A DNA stretch of 64,000 nt, taken from assembly GCF_001659605.2 (NCBI RefSeq), contig NC_035172.2, positions 32,291,342-32,355,341 of the forward strand, read 5' to 3'. The position numbers and the translations under genes were made by a program. Positions 22,076-33,290 of this stretch are shown piece after piece. Source of the stretch: Manihot esculenta. Its lineage: Eukaryota > Streptophyta > Magnoliopsida > Malpighiales > Euphorbiaceae. A model generated the notes under the pieces. That model worked only from the letters and a program-made list of their open reading frames with translations. It made no database searches and had not been told where the DNA came from. Within the stretch, counting starts at the first letter, position 1. Each line of letters opens with the position of its first letter.

Positions 22076-22473
22076 CGTATCATCATCATACCATAGCATA
22101 CGAGGACTAAAGGGTCATCCAACATCCATCCACATCAACATCAACATCAATTTATGCAATGCAACATATTCGTGAATTCTAATGCAAACAACCTAGTATA
22201 TCTCATGGCATACGTGATGCATGTATCATGCTCAAAGTTCATTTACTTTAAAACATAAAAGTTTATTCCACTAACCTCTGGCTGAAGCTCTAATGACTCT
22301 GAAGCAGCTATCTCACTGTTGAGGTCCTCGATTCCTCGGGTCCGAACCTACACAGGTGGACTCAAATGAGGGACCAAACATCCATGAACATGACTCTAAA
22401 ATACTCCCCAAAAAACCCCCTAAAATACCTTAAAACAATCATAGAAATCATGCAAAGGAGGGCTGAACAGGGC

Positions 22474-22702
22474 ACTTTCGGCGGCCGAAAGGTCCTCCAG
22501 AGCCGAAAGTCATGCACCTTCGGCGGCACTTTCGGCGGCCGAAGGTTCCCTCCAGAGACGAAACTCATGCATGTTCGGCGGCACCTTCGGCGGCCGAAAG
22601 TCCCTTCCAGAGCCGAAAGTCCACTTTCGGGGGCAGGGTTCGGCAGCCGATACATGCTACCACAGGCAGGTTCGGCGGCGAAAGAACCTTCGGCTGCCGA
22701 AC
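22474..22702. repeat. Palindrome cluster, transcribed part of LTR D
   Basis: Seven or more TTCGGCGGCCGAA, TTCGGCAGCCGA or TTCGGCTGCCGAA motifs and several TTCGGCGGCAC half-sites. Confidence 0.85.
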
Positions 22703-23249
22703 CTGAGTTCTTCCCAAAGGGCAGAAACTCAGCCTCTTCATGCATAAAAGCCTCCTAACACATTCAATCAAGCATTTTCCTATTCTACAACATGCATACT
22801 CAAGCATACAAGCTCCTAGGGGTTTAAAACTATCCTAAACCCCAACTACAACACATCAAACATGCATAACCAACATACATTGCTCATAAACACACATTTA
22901 ACCATAAACTCAACATAAACCTACACATGCATTTCTACCCCATAAATCTTCATAAAACTTACTTAAAACATGAAATGAACTACGGATCTACTCTTACCTC
23001 TTGAAGAACGAGAGGAGAGGCGATCCAACTCGGAGATGGGGAGAAATCCGCTCTTTAGTCTCCAAGTTTTCAAAACTTGCTCTTTTTGTTCAAATATCTT
23101 CAAATCAACATAAAGCTTGTTAAAACATGAAAGATCGGAGGAAAATCGTCAAAAACGAACCATGGGAGAGCAGGAACTCACCGTGGCCAAAAATGGGAAG
23201 AAAACTCGCCCGTTTCGGCCATGGGGTCCTTTTATAGGGGCTGCCAGAC

Positions 23250-23385
23250 CACCTTTCGGCAGCCTAAGGTGCCTCCAAATCTCATGCAAGTTCGGCGGCC
23301 GAACCTTTGAAACTTTCGGAAGCCTAACTTGCCCCCCTAAACCATCCAATGTTCAGCGGCCGAACTTGAGGTTCGGCTGTCGAAC
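23250..23385. repeat. Palindrome cluster, promoter side of LTR D
   Basis: TTCGGCAGCC, TTCGGCGGCCGAA, TTCGGAAGCC, TTCAGCGGCCGAA and TTCGGCTGTCGAA. They lie on the 5' side of the LTR's TATA-like TTTTATAGG (23230-23238, read on the minus strand as CCTATAAAA). Confidence 0.8.
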
Positions 23386-23569
23386 CTGGAAATGCCTCCT
23401 TGGTCTTTTTTTCATTTAAAACTCAATTTCCTTTCTTGCTTAAAACCATAAAATACATTAAAACATTTTATGAAAACATGGTTTTACCCTTCTAGAGGTT
23501 TCCGACATCCGAGATTCTACCGGACGGTAGGAATTCCGATACCGGAGTCTTGCCGGGTATTACATCTTC

Positions 23570-24290
23570 TCTTGTGGCCTATTGTTTTTCCTTCCCAAAG
23601 ACCCTCTTTTTTTGCTTCACTGGCTTGGCCTCGGGGAGGATGTTCAGCTTATGGGTCATTACCTCAGGATCAATCCCTAGCATATCTGAGGGCTTCCAGG
23701 CAAAGCTCGAGGAGTGCCCTCTGATTAAAGCCATTGCAGCTTCCTTCTGGCTCTTCTCTAGGCTCGAGTTGATGTTGAAGACCTTGTCGCTTTCTTTTTC
23801 AGATAATGAGAAGGTCTCCAACTTGTCCACAGGTTCAGTCCTGACCTCTTTCTTTTCATCCTGGACCTCCATAACTTTGGGGTTTATTTCTTCCGGCTGG
23901 GCACTTGGTTCCTCCACTGTGGCCAAGTACACAGCTCTGGCCTCCTCCTTTCTTCCCCAGACTACACCTATTCCTACCTCCGTAGGAAATTTCATGGTTA
24001 GATACCGAATGCTAGTCACTGCTTCAAAGTCATATAGCATCGGTCTTCCTAAGATGGCGTTGTAGCTCAGTGGTAGCTTTACTACTAGGAACACTGCAAA
24101 GTGAGTTTGGGATAGGGGTGGCTCCTCTAAGGTGAAGGCCACCTTTACTTTCCCTTCCACTGCCACTAGGGTTCCCCCTATCCCTTTGATCAAAGCTTGG
24201 TCCTTGACCAACTGCTCTTTGGATATGTTCATCTGCTGGAAGACGCGGTAAGGCAGTAGGTTCACCTTGTTGTCGTCGTCTACTAGAACT
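23570..24290 (-). pseudogene. Protease and start of RT of the Tat-like element
   Basis: A minus-strand open stretch (24265-23579) with the retroviral-type aspartic protease typical of Tat/Athila-like gypsy polyproteins: VNLLPYRVFQQM, a GIGG flap-like segment, PLSYNAILGRPMLYDFEAVT and SIRYLTMKFPTEVGIGVVWG. Just upstream (24300-24270) the catalytic segment reads VLVDDDNKVNLL. The usual D-S/T/D-G has lost its glycine, so this copy is probably inactive. Downstream, KPSDMLGIDPEVMTHKLNI is the linker to RT. Confidence 0.82.
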
Positions 24291-24479
24291 TTTTAGACCC
24301 AAAAGTTATGGAAGGCGACCTCAATGACCAAGGCATCATCATGAGGCATCTGCACTCCTTGAGCATCCTCTATAGAGAAAGAGATGGTCGCTGGGGAGTG
24401 TTCCATGATCTGCATTACTTCAGTGCTGCTCCCCTCCCCATTTTGGCTTCTCTTCTTCCTTCTCCAACTCATATGACCT

Positions 24480-25600
24480 CCAATCTCTCCTATAATCATA
24501 TTGATCAACCCACTGGAGTCGTCATTCACCGGCGCCCCGATCTGTCTCCTAGGCCTTTCCCCAGCTATGTTCTATTGTGGTCTCTAGCCCTCTGGCTTTT
24601 TTACAAAGTTTCTGAGATGTTCTCTCTTGATGAGCCTCTCTATTTTATTTATCAACTGGTAACAGTCATTCGTATCATGGCCATAAATCCGGTGGTACTG
24701 GTAGTACTTATTCGAGTCCCTTCTGTTCACTTTTGCCTTCATCGGTTTGGGCCATTGTGTGAAATCTTTTTCTTAGACCACCACGAGCACTTCGGCCTGG
24801 ACACATTCAGAGGATTGATCTCCACGGGGATCCAGGATTTATAGGGTCTTTACTCCTTCCTCTCCCACTGGTGTCTGTTCAGTGCTTTAGGCCCCCGATC
24901 TTGTCTCCTCTCCAACCTATCTTGCCTCTTGTCTTCCTCAACCCTTCCTCTATCTGCTGCCTTCTTAGCGAATCTGCTTGTGGTTAAGGCATCATCCTGC
25001 CTTATATACTTTTATGCCCTTTTCATCGACTATGTTAAGGTGGTAAGTGGCTTTCTATATAGTGATATGAAGAACTCTTGGAAGTGGTGCCCTTTTGCAT
25101 AGCTTCAACAGCTCTTGCTTCATCAAGCTCAGGTATTTGTAAAGCCTCGAGTTAAACCTAGCCACACACTCCTTTAAAGATTCATTCCTCCTTTGCTGAA
25201 CCGTTTCTAAATGGCTTGTCTTTCTTTCAGCTGGGACTCCAGTAATGAATCTGCTGATGAACATGCTGACCAGGTCTATGAAGTTCTTAATATTACCGGC
25301 CTCCATGCTGTTGAACTATGCTCGGGCTAGTCTGGTTAAGGTGGTAGGAAAAACCTTGACATCAGACATCTGAGTGAGTTTGCAGTTCCATGAACGTCTT
25401 ATAGTTCAAGACGTGCTCCCGGGGGTTTCTTGTCCCATCATAGGCAATTATTGTCGGCATCATGAACTTCTTGGGGATGGTTTCCTGTTGTGCACATCTC
25501 ACAAATGGGGATGAGGTTGGAAATAAGGGACTGTTATTGTCTCGTGCCCCCAACTTCGTCAGCAGTTGCTCTCTCACCCTTTCTAACTTTTAATCTACAT
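24480..25600 (-). pseudogene. gag of the Tat-like gypsy element, broken
   Basis: From right to left: IPKKFMMPTIIAYDGTRNPR and EHVLNYKTFMELQTHSD (25490-25365), then IKNFIDLVSMFISRFITGVP and RNESLKECVARFNSRLYKYL (25300-25130). These are the two conserved blocks of the Retrotrans_gag domain. Near 24700-24650 comes a zinc-knuckle remnant reading KYYQYHRIYGHDTNDC, where the first cysteine is replaced by tyrosine. Frame breaks separate the pieces. Gag forms the particle in active elements. Confidence 0.8.
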
Positions 25601-26100
25601 CTGCTTCCTCTCTCCTGGGCCTTTTCTCCAAGCGGTAGTTTCTTTCTAACTCATCACTCTCTGATCTTTCTGCTAGTTTAGAAGAGTAGCTCTAAGCCCC
25701 ATCGTTCTCGATAAACTCCTTTACTACTCAACCTCTTGCTCTGGCCATAGGCTCGTTCCTTCGGTTGGCTTCTCCATCACCATCACTTGTTCTCCTGCTG
25801 CTCTGTTAAGGGGCTTGATGGTTTAACGTGGGCTGGGGCTCATTGATGCTGAACCCTTCGGTTACGAGTGGTACACTCAACAGGGTGTTAAGTCCCTTCT
25901 GCAACTTGGTGAAGGATTAAACAACATGGGTGGTTGATTTAATGGGACGATAGGGCTAAAGAATGAGAACTGTGGTCATTTCTGAGCAGAGCTTAGGTCG
26001 TTTGGTGTGTTTCCAGTATAGTTTTCGCTGTGATTGGCCATGCGCATCTCAGTGGGTGAGATGAGAATGAGAACTCTAGCGATGAAAAGATCTCCTTCAT

Positions 26101-26117
26101 TCCCACAAACGGTGTCA
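26101..26117 (-). other. Probable primer-binding region of the Tat-like element
   Basis: Read on the minus strand directly after the 5' LTR: a two-base gap, then TGACACCGTTTGTGGGA. This resembles the TGGCGCCGTTTGTGGGA found after the 5' LTR of many plant gypsy elements, with two changes. Confidence 0.55.
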
Positions 26118-26119
26118 AT

Positions 26120-26585
26120 TGATATCCTGAGATCTAGTAAAGGGTAGGATTAAGGCGTATTTTGCTAAGGTTGGGCTAGTTGGCTTATGCCTTCCTTCTT
26201 TTATTCTTTTCCTTTTTGTCTTCTAGTGATGTGTAACCATCGTTCTGCATCTGTACGTCCTGTCATTGTCACGTTGGACTATACATACCGACGTATTGTG
26301 TCCTTTTCCATCATCAAAAAATCATTTAATTCCCTCCAGAGCCATGTAGACACGATTCTAAATGTCCAGGGGTCTATTATCTCGCAGATCTATCAAGTCA
26401 ACTAGGCTGAACCTTTTATACATGGGTCTGAGCCCTGCCTTGTTCGATCCGTCTGAGCCAGTCCTAGACTGCATATTGAAGACAAGTCTGCATATTGAAT
26501 TTTAATAGAGTTATAGCTTGACCTTTCCAACGTGGACTCAGTCGACTCAGTCATAATTTAGATATCTAAGATCGAGTAATTATCA
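26120..26585 (-). repeat. 5' LTR of the Tat-like gypsy element
   Basis: Plus-strand start TGATATCCTGAG, end TTATCA. It pairs with 18537-18984. A nine-base GTCGACTCA duplication (near 26540) is absent from the partner LTR. Confidence 0.85.
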
Positions 26586-28620
26586 GCGAATAATATATTA
26601 ATTAAACTAATAAAAAACAGTCTAATATTATGAATATAATCTTATATAATTATATAAAATCCATGAGTTCATGTCGAAAAATATTATTATTGACATATAA
26701 AATAATAATAGAAATATGTCTAATTTGAAATAAACGTTTTAATATTATGTTATTTTGTCTTTTTTGAAATATGCCATATTGATGAAGGGATTCAGAAAAT
26801 AGAAAGACGATGCATATCAAAGATAAGTCCGAAAAGAAAGATTTCCAAAAATCGAGAAAAAACATATGAAATAAAAACAATATGAGTGAAATTGCCCGAC
26901 CATGTTTGTCTTAAATTACAACCTTTCTTTCTATGTATCAAAATCTTTGGTAAAGAAATGACATTTGAATGAATAACCATTATCTAAATCTGTCCTTATA
27001 AATATATGTAAAATTATCAATTTTTAACATTTAAGACTCGTTTATTTATAAAAAATAATTTATATTTAAAAAATATTTTTTAATAAAATAATTTATTTTT
27101 ATTATTTAATTTTAATTTAAAAAATAAAATTTATTAATAAATTTATATGAAGAGATTTTAATAAAAATTTCAAAGTCTAACAAATAAATTTATTTTTTAA
27201 AAATAAGAAAATAATTTATTTTAATAAAAAAATATTTTTTATTGATTAAATTTTTTGAGTGTCTCAAACAATAGAAAATATAAAAAATATTTTTTTAAAA
27301 AAAATATTTTTAATAAAATAAAGGGAACCTAAATTATTTTTTTATTAAAATTGATCAAAAGAAATTTGACTAAAATTGATACATTAACGCATCTTAATCC
27401 CGTTTCACCCAACTAAAATTATAACAGAATTTTTAATTTAATTAAAATTGATCAAAATTATTAAAATTAGTCTGTACAAATATTTGGATAAAATTATTGC
27501 TTGGCCTAATAATAATTTTGTATTATTTTTTCATTTCATTATATTTATTAGAAAAAATTACTTTTTAAATTTTGAGATATAGTATAATTAATGGATCTAT
27601 CCCTTTATTTTTAGTATCGAATAATTTAGTCTCTTAGTATTTATTCCATTTAAATTAGGAATTCTTTTATTAAAATATTTTATTAATTAATTATTTAGAC
27701 CGGATAAAAAGAAAGAGAATAAAAAAAAGAGAAAAATTCGTTAATTATGTTATTCCTAAAAATAAAAAAAAATAATTTTTCTATTTATTAATATGAAAAA
27801 AATGCAATACCCATCTCTTATATTACATAATTAGCTTGCAAGGCTCGATCTAATAAGACAGTCCCTAGATTTTTCCTGTTTTTAGAAAAAAATGTGAAGC
27901 AAATGTGAAAGCTGTGCAAGAGGAAAATTATATTATATACGGAAATTACGAAAAATAATAACCAATAATAAATCATTATTTACTAAAAATTATTTTTTTT
28001 CTTATTTAATTGTATCTTGTTACTTTGATTTTCAATAAAATAATTGCTTATTAAAAATATAATTTCTGAAAATTATAATTTTTACTAGTAAAATACTAAA
28101 TATTATAATTGAATAATAAATTGAATTAATAAAATTAAATTATTTTAATAATAATATATTCAGTTTCATTTATATTTTTATTTATAAATAATTTTAATTT
28201 CAGTTTTAGGTGAGATAATTTTGATTTAATAACTAAAATAATTTATTTCTATTAATTTATATATTTTTATTATCACTACGAGAAATGTTAAAATATAAAA
28301 AATTTTACTATTAAAAATATAAAATTTATACTATAAATTTATATGATTTATTGCAGGTTAATGCTAAAAAACTATGATCATATGCATTGTACAATAAAAT
28401 AATATTTATTATTAAAATAATAATTATTATTAATAATAAATATTAAAATAACCTCATATTATTTCTTTAAATAATTAAAATTCTTATTTAATTATATCTA
28501 ACTAAATTATAATTTTTAAATAATTATTAACTATTTTGCTCTAAATATTTTAGTATTATTATTATTATTTTTTTAAAAAAAATTTTTATTATTATATTAT
28601 TTTATGAATAGTTACGGGCT
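26586..28620. other. AT-rich intergenic DNA
   Basis: No gene recognised. The stretch 27030-27330 has many long A/T tracts (AATATTTTTTAATAAAATAA-like on both strands) that could be an eroded MITE, but clear ends are not visible. Short open stretches near 26650-26980 have no motif. Confidence 0.6.
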
Positions 28621-28626
28621 TTAGAA

Positions 28627-28797
28627 ATGGCAGTGGCACTGGGCTTCTTTCTTGTTCATGTTGTCGCCAACCTCGCTTTGCTAGGCCTTTGGACTTCGAA
28701 ACGAGTTGACTGGCTCTGCTACTATCTCCGCCCGCTACTACTAAAGCTAATCAACGAGCAGCCCATCTCACTCCTCCCAAATAAAAAAAAAACAGAA
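28627..28797 (+). other. Small open frame of unknown meaning (56 codons)
   Basis: ATG at 28627 opens a frame reading MAVALGFFLVHVVANLALLG, with a hydrophobic start, and closes after KKKTE at a TAA. The stretch is clearly less AT-rich than its surroundings. It lies 80 bases before the first recognisable exon of the malate dehydrogenase pseudogene, but its sequence does not match a malate dehydrogenase first exon. It may be an unrelated small ORF or the remains of a leader exon. No function is claimed. Confidence 0.25.
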
Positions 28798-28877
28798 TAA
28801 AATTTTTATCTTTTACTCCGTGACCCCTTGTTTGTTTGCTGATTTCTTGACCCTTTTTGTTATCTGATTTGCTGCAG

Positions 28878-29009
28878 GAGGAATAGGGCAGCCTCTGTCA
28901 ATGTTGATGGAGAATTTTAATTCATTGGTTTCGGTTCTTCATTCGTATGATGTGCTCAATATTCTCTGGTGTTACTGTTGATATAATCCATATGGACACT
29001 GGTGCTGTG
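28878..29009 (+). pseudogene. MDH pseudogene exon: NAD-binding loop and adjoining strand
   Basis: Acceptor CTGCAG ends at 28877 and donor GTAAG starts at 29010. It encodes [20 protein letters not shown]; after a frame change near 28960, [15 protein letters not shown] follows. The DTGAV ending is characteristic of the peroxisomal form, compared with mitochondrial MDH. Confidence 0.82.
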
Positions 29010-29645
29010 GTAAGATGCCTTCCTTATTATGATTCCTGCAATTAGAGAAAACAAAACAAAAATTATAATTCGATGTGTGATTTAGAGAAGTATTAGTTCT
29101 TAATACTTGAATTGTAGTTGCATAATGTATAATTAGACGTTTTAGCTTTCTGTGAATTTGGAGCTGTAAAGAAAACTTTCCATGTTACTCCAGTTTTAAT
29201 CTCATTTAGGTTCATGCTTTAACTTAAAAAATCAAAGCTTAAACATGAATTTAAGATTAATTATTATAATGATTGTGAAGAGCTCAAAAGAATATATTGA
29301 ATTTGAACCTCATTAATTTGACAATTTTCCTAAAAGTGTGATTTTGTTTAATATTTCATATGATTTTTATTTTAAAGGAGACACGAGTTGGCAATTAAAT
29401 GAATTTTAAACATGAAAAATGGTTACTAATATGGATTATTAGTACTATTATTTAGATAGAAACTATATTAAAATTAATTATTTTTGCTTAATTGATTGAG
29501 CAAGTGAGCAAGCTTGAGTCATTTGAAATTTAACATACAAAACTTGAACAATTATTTAAACTTATGTCAAGCTCAAATTAGACTTAAATGAACCCAACAT
29601 GAGCAGTCTGATGCTCATCTGAGCTTTGCTCAATTTAAACTTTAG

Positions 29646-29961
29646 GGATGCAGTTTCTTGGACTCACTGCAAGTGGAGGTTACTCTTATGGGGATGGTCC
29701 TTGTTTTTATTTCTTCTAGTGTTCCTAGGACCAGGGACAGAAAGAGATGATCTATTCAACATAAGTTCTGCAATACTTATGAACCTTTTTGAAGGAATTG
29801 CCAAGTGCTGCCCACAAGCTATTGTCACATTTTTAGTAATCCTGTTAACTCAACAGTTCCAACTGTGGCATAAGTTTTCGTGAAAGCTGGCTCTTTTGAC
29901 CCAAATCGAGTTTTCAATCAATTGGGAAGTGCTTGATATTGTTGGAGCCAATACATTTGTG
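29646..29961 (+). pseudogene. MDH pseudogene exon: catalytic-loop region
   Basis: Acceptor TTTAG ends at 29645 and donor GTAAG starts at 29962. It contains [20 protein letters not shown] and AKCCPQAIV, then, after a frame change near 29850, [12 protein letters not shown]. The usual active-site context PRKPGMTRDDL has become PRTR..ERDDL across another frame change near 29730. Confidence 0.82.
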
Positions 29962-30619
29962 GTAAGAACTCACAATTTTGCCTTTGGGTCATCTTTTGTG
30001 GGTAGAAACTTCGTATATGTACTTTGATTATTGGTCTTAATAACAAGCTAATAGCTGGTTTTATGTTCTGTTAAACTCTTTGTGCATTTCCTCCCTCATG
30101 TGTTATTTCTATGTAACCATTGTTGTTAGATTAACCATGCTTCATTTGCAAGACTATTAATGAGAGTAGAGTCTTCTTGTTGAGATTTAAAAGGCTTTGT
30201 TGATTTGAGTAACTTGCATGTTCTGTAAGTTGTTATAGAAAAAAGCTATCCATTTTTGTTATTGGCTGAAAACATCTTCAACAATGACTTGCTCTACAAT
30301 AAGTGGAATATGAAAAATTTCTATGCTGAAAGGAAACATATTAGGGTTATAAATATAGAGGCAACTTTGTTGTTGCATTATCAGTTTTAGATAAACTATG
30401 CTGATGTATCAGATGTTTAATTGCATAAGCTGCTTGCAAACCATGATTGACCTAGGTATGATTCATTATAGCTTTTTGGTTGGTCTAGTCTTCCTCACTT
30501 TTTTTAATTGTATTTGTTAAACTTTGCTCCTTATTTTTTTACTGGGATATAATCTATAGTTCATTTCTATTTTTGGATTTAAGTAGGGGTTTTTGTCCTA
30601 TGTTTTGGTTACCCCACAG

Positions 30620-30727
30620 GCAGAAGTTTTGGGCCTTGATCCTAGAGAAGTTGATCTTAATGTTCCAGTTGTAGGGGAGTTGGGGTCATGCTGGGGTTAC
30701 TTTTTTTCATCTTCTATCACATGTTTA
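30620..30727 (+). pseudogene. MDH pseudogene exon: GGHAGVT block
   Basis: Acceptor CCACAG ends at 30619. Reads AEVLGLDPREVDLNVPVVG, then shifts frame into GHAGVTFFHLLSHV. The HAG motif of the catalytic histidine is still visible. Confidence 0.82.
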
Positions 30728-31035
30728 GAGAAAGTCTATGAAGATTTTTTTTTCCTAACCTGATTTTTTTATTAGGGTAGAAATACAATGTAGTCTCTTA
30801 TGTTTGCTATCATTGAATGAGTTAGTCCCTGTATTTTGAAAACCAAATTAGTTGGTCCCTGCATATTGGTCATGTTAACAAATTGGTTTTTTTGTCCAAA
30901 AATCACATGTTTTGCATTAGTTCTCAGTGAGAAGGCAGTATTGCCATTATAATTATTTCAAATTTACCAATTTTTTTCTCCTTGTAATTGTCCTCTAATT
31001 GCTCTCTCACTCAATTTTTTTTGTCTTTTTATCAT

Positions 31036-31060
31036 CTTCTCTCTCTCTCTCTCTCTCTCT
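31036..31060. repeat. (CT)n microsatellite
   Basis: About twelve CT dinucleotides inside an intron-like part of the pseudogene. Confidence 0.9.
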
Positions 31061-32512
31061 ACCTTGCTAAATCATTTTTTAGTATTGGCTATACCTCTTC
31101 TTTTTTTTCTTTCTTATATAATCATTTTGTAGTATATTTCGACAACAGAGGAAGCAGCAAAGAGGAAAAATAGAGAGAAGTTGAATGAAAATATACTAGT
31201 GTTTGGATCTAGTAAAATTTGGGGAAAGGAGCATATCTCATGTGTAGATTCAATTCGATGATAAAGAAAAAGTATCAAGTGACATAGAAATTGAGAGTTT
31301 AATAGGAAGAAAATGTATGGTAGTAGCTATGAACGCACTTTTAACTGAAATGCATTATTGTGGTTTGATAATTTGACTTGAGCTGAATAATTTTGTGCCT
31401 TCACCAAGTGTAGAGATGGATTTGTTGGCATGGTTTTGATTACCGGCCATTTTGTAATATAGGGCTGATTATAGAAGTTTTTAAGCCTCCTCTTACCATT
31501 ATCCCCATTAGTTGTAAGGGACATGTCTAATTGCCATATGCTTGTTATTTAACAGTAACGGCCATTATGTTTGTCTTTAATGGTGACAATCTTTATTTAC
31601 TGTTATGTAAAGGTAAGGGTCCATTACTAACATGGCCTTTCTTTATCTAGGGGCAGCAGGTCATTTCAAATATTTGTTTCTAGTTTTGGGGTTCAGGCTT
31701 CTTTTCTCACATTTTTCTGAACTTTTAATTTTAAATTTTCTATCATTTTACAAAACCTTTCATTTTTTAAGCAAAGATCATTATTGGTGAATATTTATTT
31801 GAAATGAAGGAGAGCAATCTACATCCGCATCTTGCAAAGAGTGAGTTTTTTGTTTCTGCTTTTAATGGAAACAAGGTTAATTGTTTATTATCTGCATATT
31901 AGTTTTCAATTGATTAATTCTAACAATATCTAACAATGATGGATTTTTAAGATTTTTAATTGATGTATTTATGTTTGTAATTTAATTTTATCTTAATTTT
32001 ATTTATATTTTTAAATATCTATTCATTTCATGAACTTAGTAAATCTTTTAGAAAGAAAATTTGCATACCATTACATAGACATGTTTCTGTTACCTGCAGC
32101 CACATTCTAGGTTGATGCATGCACCTCATTGACAATCATATAATAACATTCTTTTGAGATGGATCAGCTTGCCTATTGCTAATGGCCATTGTATGTAGTT
32201 GGAGAGTCCTTAATAGAGATATTTGATAGAGCCATATGCATAATCTTATGGTATAAGCATGTCTTAGTCAATTTTCACCAATGACGGATAATTCCAGTTT
32301 GCATCTTTGTCAGTGAAAGCGATAAATAAATAGCATACGCGTTATATCAAAACAGGAAAAAAATGGAGGATATATTTTGGAGGTTGGATGCTTGTTATCT
32401 AAATATTGGTAGTTTTCCTAAATACTGGGACATATTCGATTTCAATGCCATGACTTACTGCTGTTAGCTCAAACTATGTTATTAACGCATTAAAGTGACA
32501 TTTTGTTCTATT

Positions 32513-32636
32513 GAAAAATTATTCCATATAACCATTGTACACCATTGATTATGATGGGACTTATATAGAATCCACCATGATCGATGGTTATAATGTAATG
32601 GTTGTATGTACAACAATTATATTATAAAATTTTTCC
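32513..32636. mobile_element. Small foldback MITE, copy 2
   Basis: Left end GAAAAATTATTCCATATAAC, right end GTTGTATGTACAACAATTAT then ATTATAAAATTTTTCC. The ends are mutually inverted. It shares the centre GAT..TGATGG/ACC..ATAATCAATGG with 14561-14679. It lies inside an intron-like stretch of the MDH pseudogene. Confidence 0.65.
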
Positions 32637-32707
32637 TGTTCATAGACGGTGCTTTTCTGTTCATGATGTGTAATTTTTTCAGACTCTAGGCATTTTGATA
32701 CATTTTG

Positions 32708-32949
32708 CGGACAGAAGCTGGGTCTCGTTCTGCAACACAATATATGGTCGGTCAATTTTTTCCCTCCCTCTCTCTCTTTCAACTTATCCTGTTATTTTCA
32801 CTGAATGGCAGGAGTAATCTCATATGAGAACGAAATATATTGTTAAATTGTGGGCATATGCAGCTGTTAAATTTCCAGATGCATGTCTCTGGTGCTTGAG
32901 GGGAAATGCTGGTGTTATCCAATGTGCACATGTGACTTCTGCTATGTGC
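32708..32949 (+). pseudogene. MDH pseudogene, two exon remnants
   Basis: TEAGSRSATQYM at 32711-32746 corresponds to the VEAKAGAGSATLSM block. [20 protein letters not shown] and [10 protein letters not shown] at 32854-32940 correspond to the AYAAVKFADACLRGLRGDAG region. The intron between them is short. Confidence 0.8.
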
Positions 32950-33041
32950 TATCAGTTTGTGTTTTTTCACAAAGTCTAGTTTCAACGTTTATTTATTTTG
33001 ATTTTTCAGTCAACAAGTGTACTGAAATGTAGTCCTTATAG

Positions 33042-33290
33042 GCAACTGAGCATCCTTCGTTTGCAACCAAGGTATGGCTCGGGCTGGGGTTGAAGAAATT
33101 TATCCACTTGGATACCTCAATGAGTATGAAAGGTTTATAAAATTTTCTTTCTAAAACTCTGGTTATTTGGTCACAAATTTGGCAGGAACAATCAGTTTCA
33201 TTTAACCTGTTATTAACTATAGGGTTGGCTTGGAGAAAGAAAGAGTTGGCAGCAAGCATTCAGAAGGGGGTTACCTTTATCAGGACATGT
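33042..33290 (+). pseudogene. MDH pseudogene, last two exon remnants
   Basis: TEHPSFATKVWL, then after a frame change ARAGVEEIYPLGYLNEYE (33042-33132). A GT lies at 33133 and a TATAG acceptor at 33222. The final KELAASIQKGVTFI (33245-33284) is the C-terminal helix of the enzyme. Confidence 0.8.

Larger units (their letters stand above)
21273..23564 (-). mobile_element. Solo LTR (long-LTR gypsy family, copy D) with perfect 5-bp TSD
   Basis: A complete 2292-bp LTR, inverted relative to copies A-C. Plus-strand termini are TGTAACGACC and GGGTATTACA. It is flanked by TCTTC at 21268-21272 and again at 23565-23569, a clean target-site duplication. Removing the LTR and one TSD restores the reading REEVHKLKEVGFVRKVMYP across the reverse transcriptase start of the host gypsy. 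It holds palindrome clusters at 22474-22702 and 23250-23385 and two 35-bp subrepeats at 21964-22075. No internal coding region, PBS or PPT is present, so it is a product of LTR-LTR recombination. Confidence 0.93.
18537..26585 (-). mobile_element. Ty3/gypsy (Tat-like) element interrupted by a solo LTR
   Basis: A minus-strand LTR retrotransposon. Its 448-bp 3' LTR is on the left (18537-18984) and its 466-bp 5' LTR on the right (26120-26585). The flanking pentamers GAGAA (18532-18536) and GCGAA (26586-26590) match at four of five positions, fitting an old target-site duplication. Reading leftward it has a primer-site-like ACACCGTTTGTGGGA, gag, protease, reverse transcriptase, RNase H and the integrase zinc-finger region. 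The integrase core is absent, because the zinc-finger region runs almost directly into the 3' LTR. A 2292-bp solo LTR of another family sits in RT. All domains carry stops. Confidence 0.88.
28878..33290 (+). pseudogene. Peroxisomal/glyoxysomal NAD-malate dehydrogenase pseudogene, introns retained
   Basis: Seven plus-strand fragments follow the order of a plant peroxisomal (glyoxysomal) NAD-malate dehydrogenase. They are [11 protein letters not shown] (28878-29009, nucleotide-binding loop), [15 protein letters not shown], the ERDDLFNI...[12 protein letters not shown] exon (29646-29961), AEVLGLDPREVDLNVPVVG (30620-30727), TEAGSRSATQYM (32708-32746), [20 protein letters not shown] (32854-32949), GVEEIYPLGYLNEYE (33042-33132) and ELAASIQKGVTFI (33223-33290). 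Several junctions keep AG or GT splice signals (CTGCAG at 28877, GTAAG at 29010 and 29962, CCACAG at 30619). Frameshifts and stops occur inside at least four exons, for example C-stop near 28980 and the shift at GSA-stop near 29930. The active enzyme interconverts malate and oxaloacetate. This copy cannot make it. The introns mean it arose by DNA duplication or in-place decay and not by retroposition. The first exon (targeting peptide, start codon) was not found. Confidence 0.88.
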
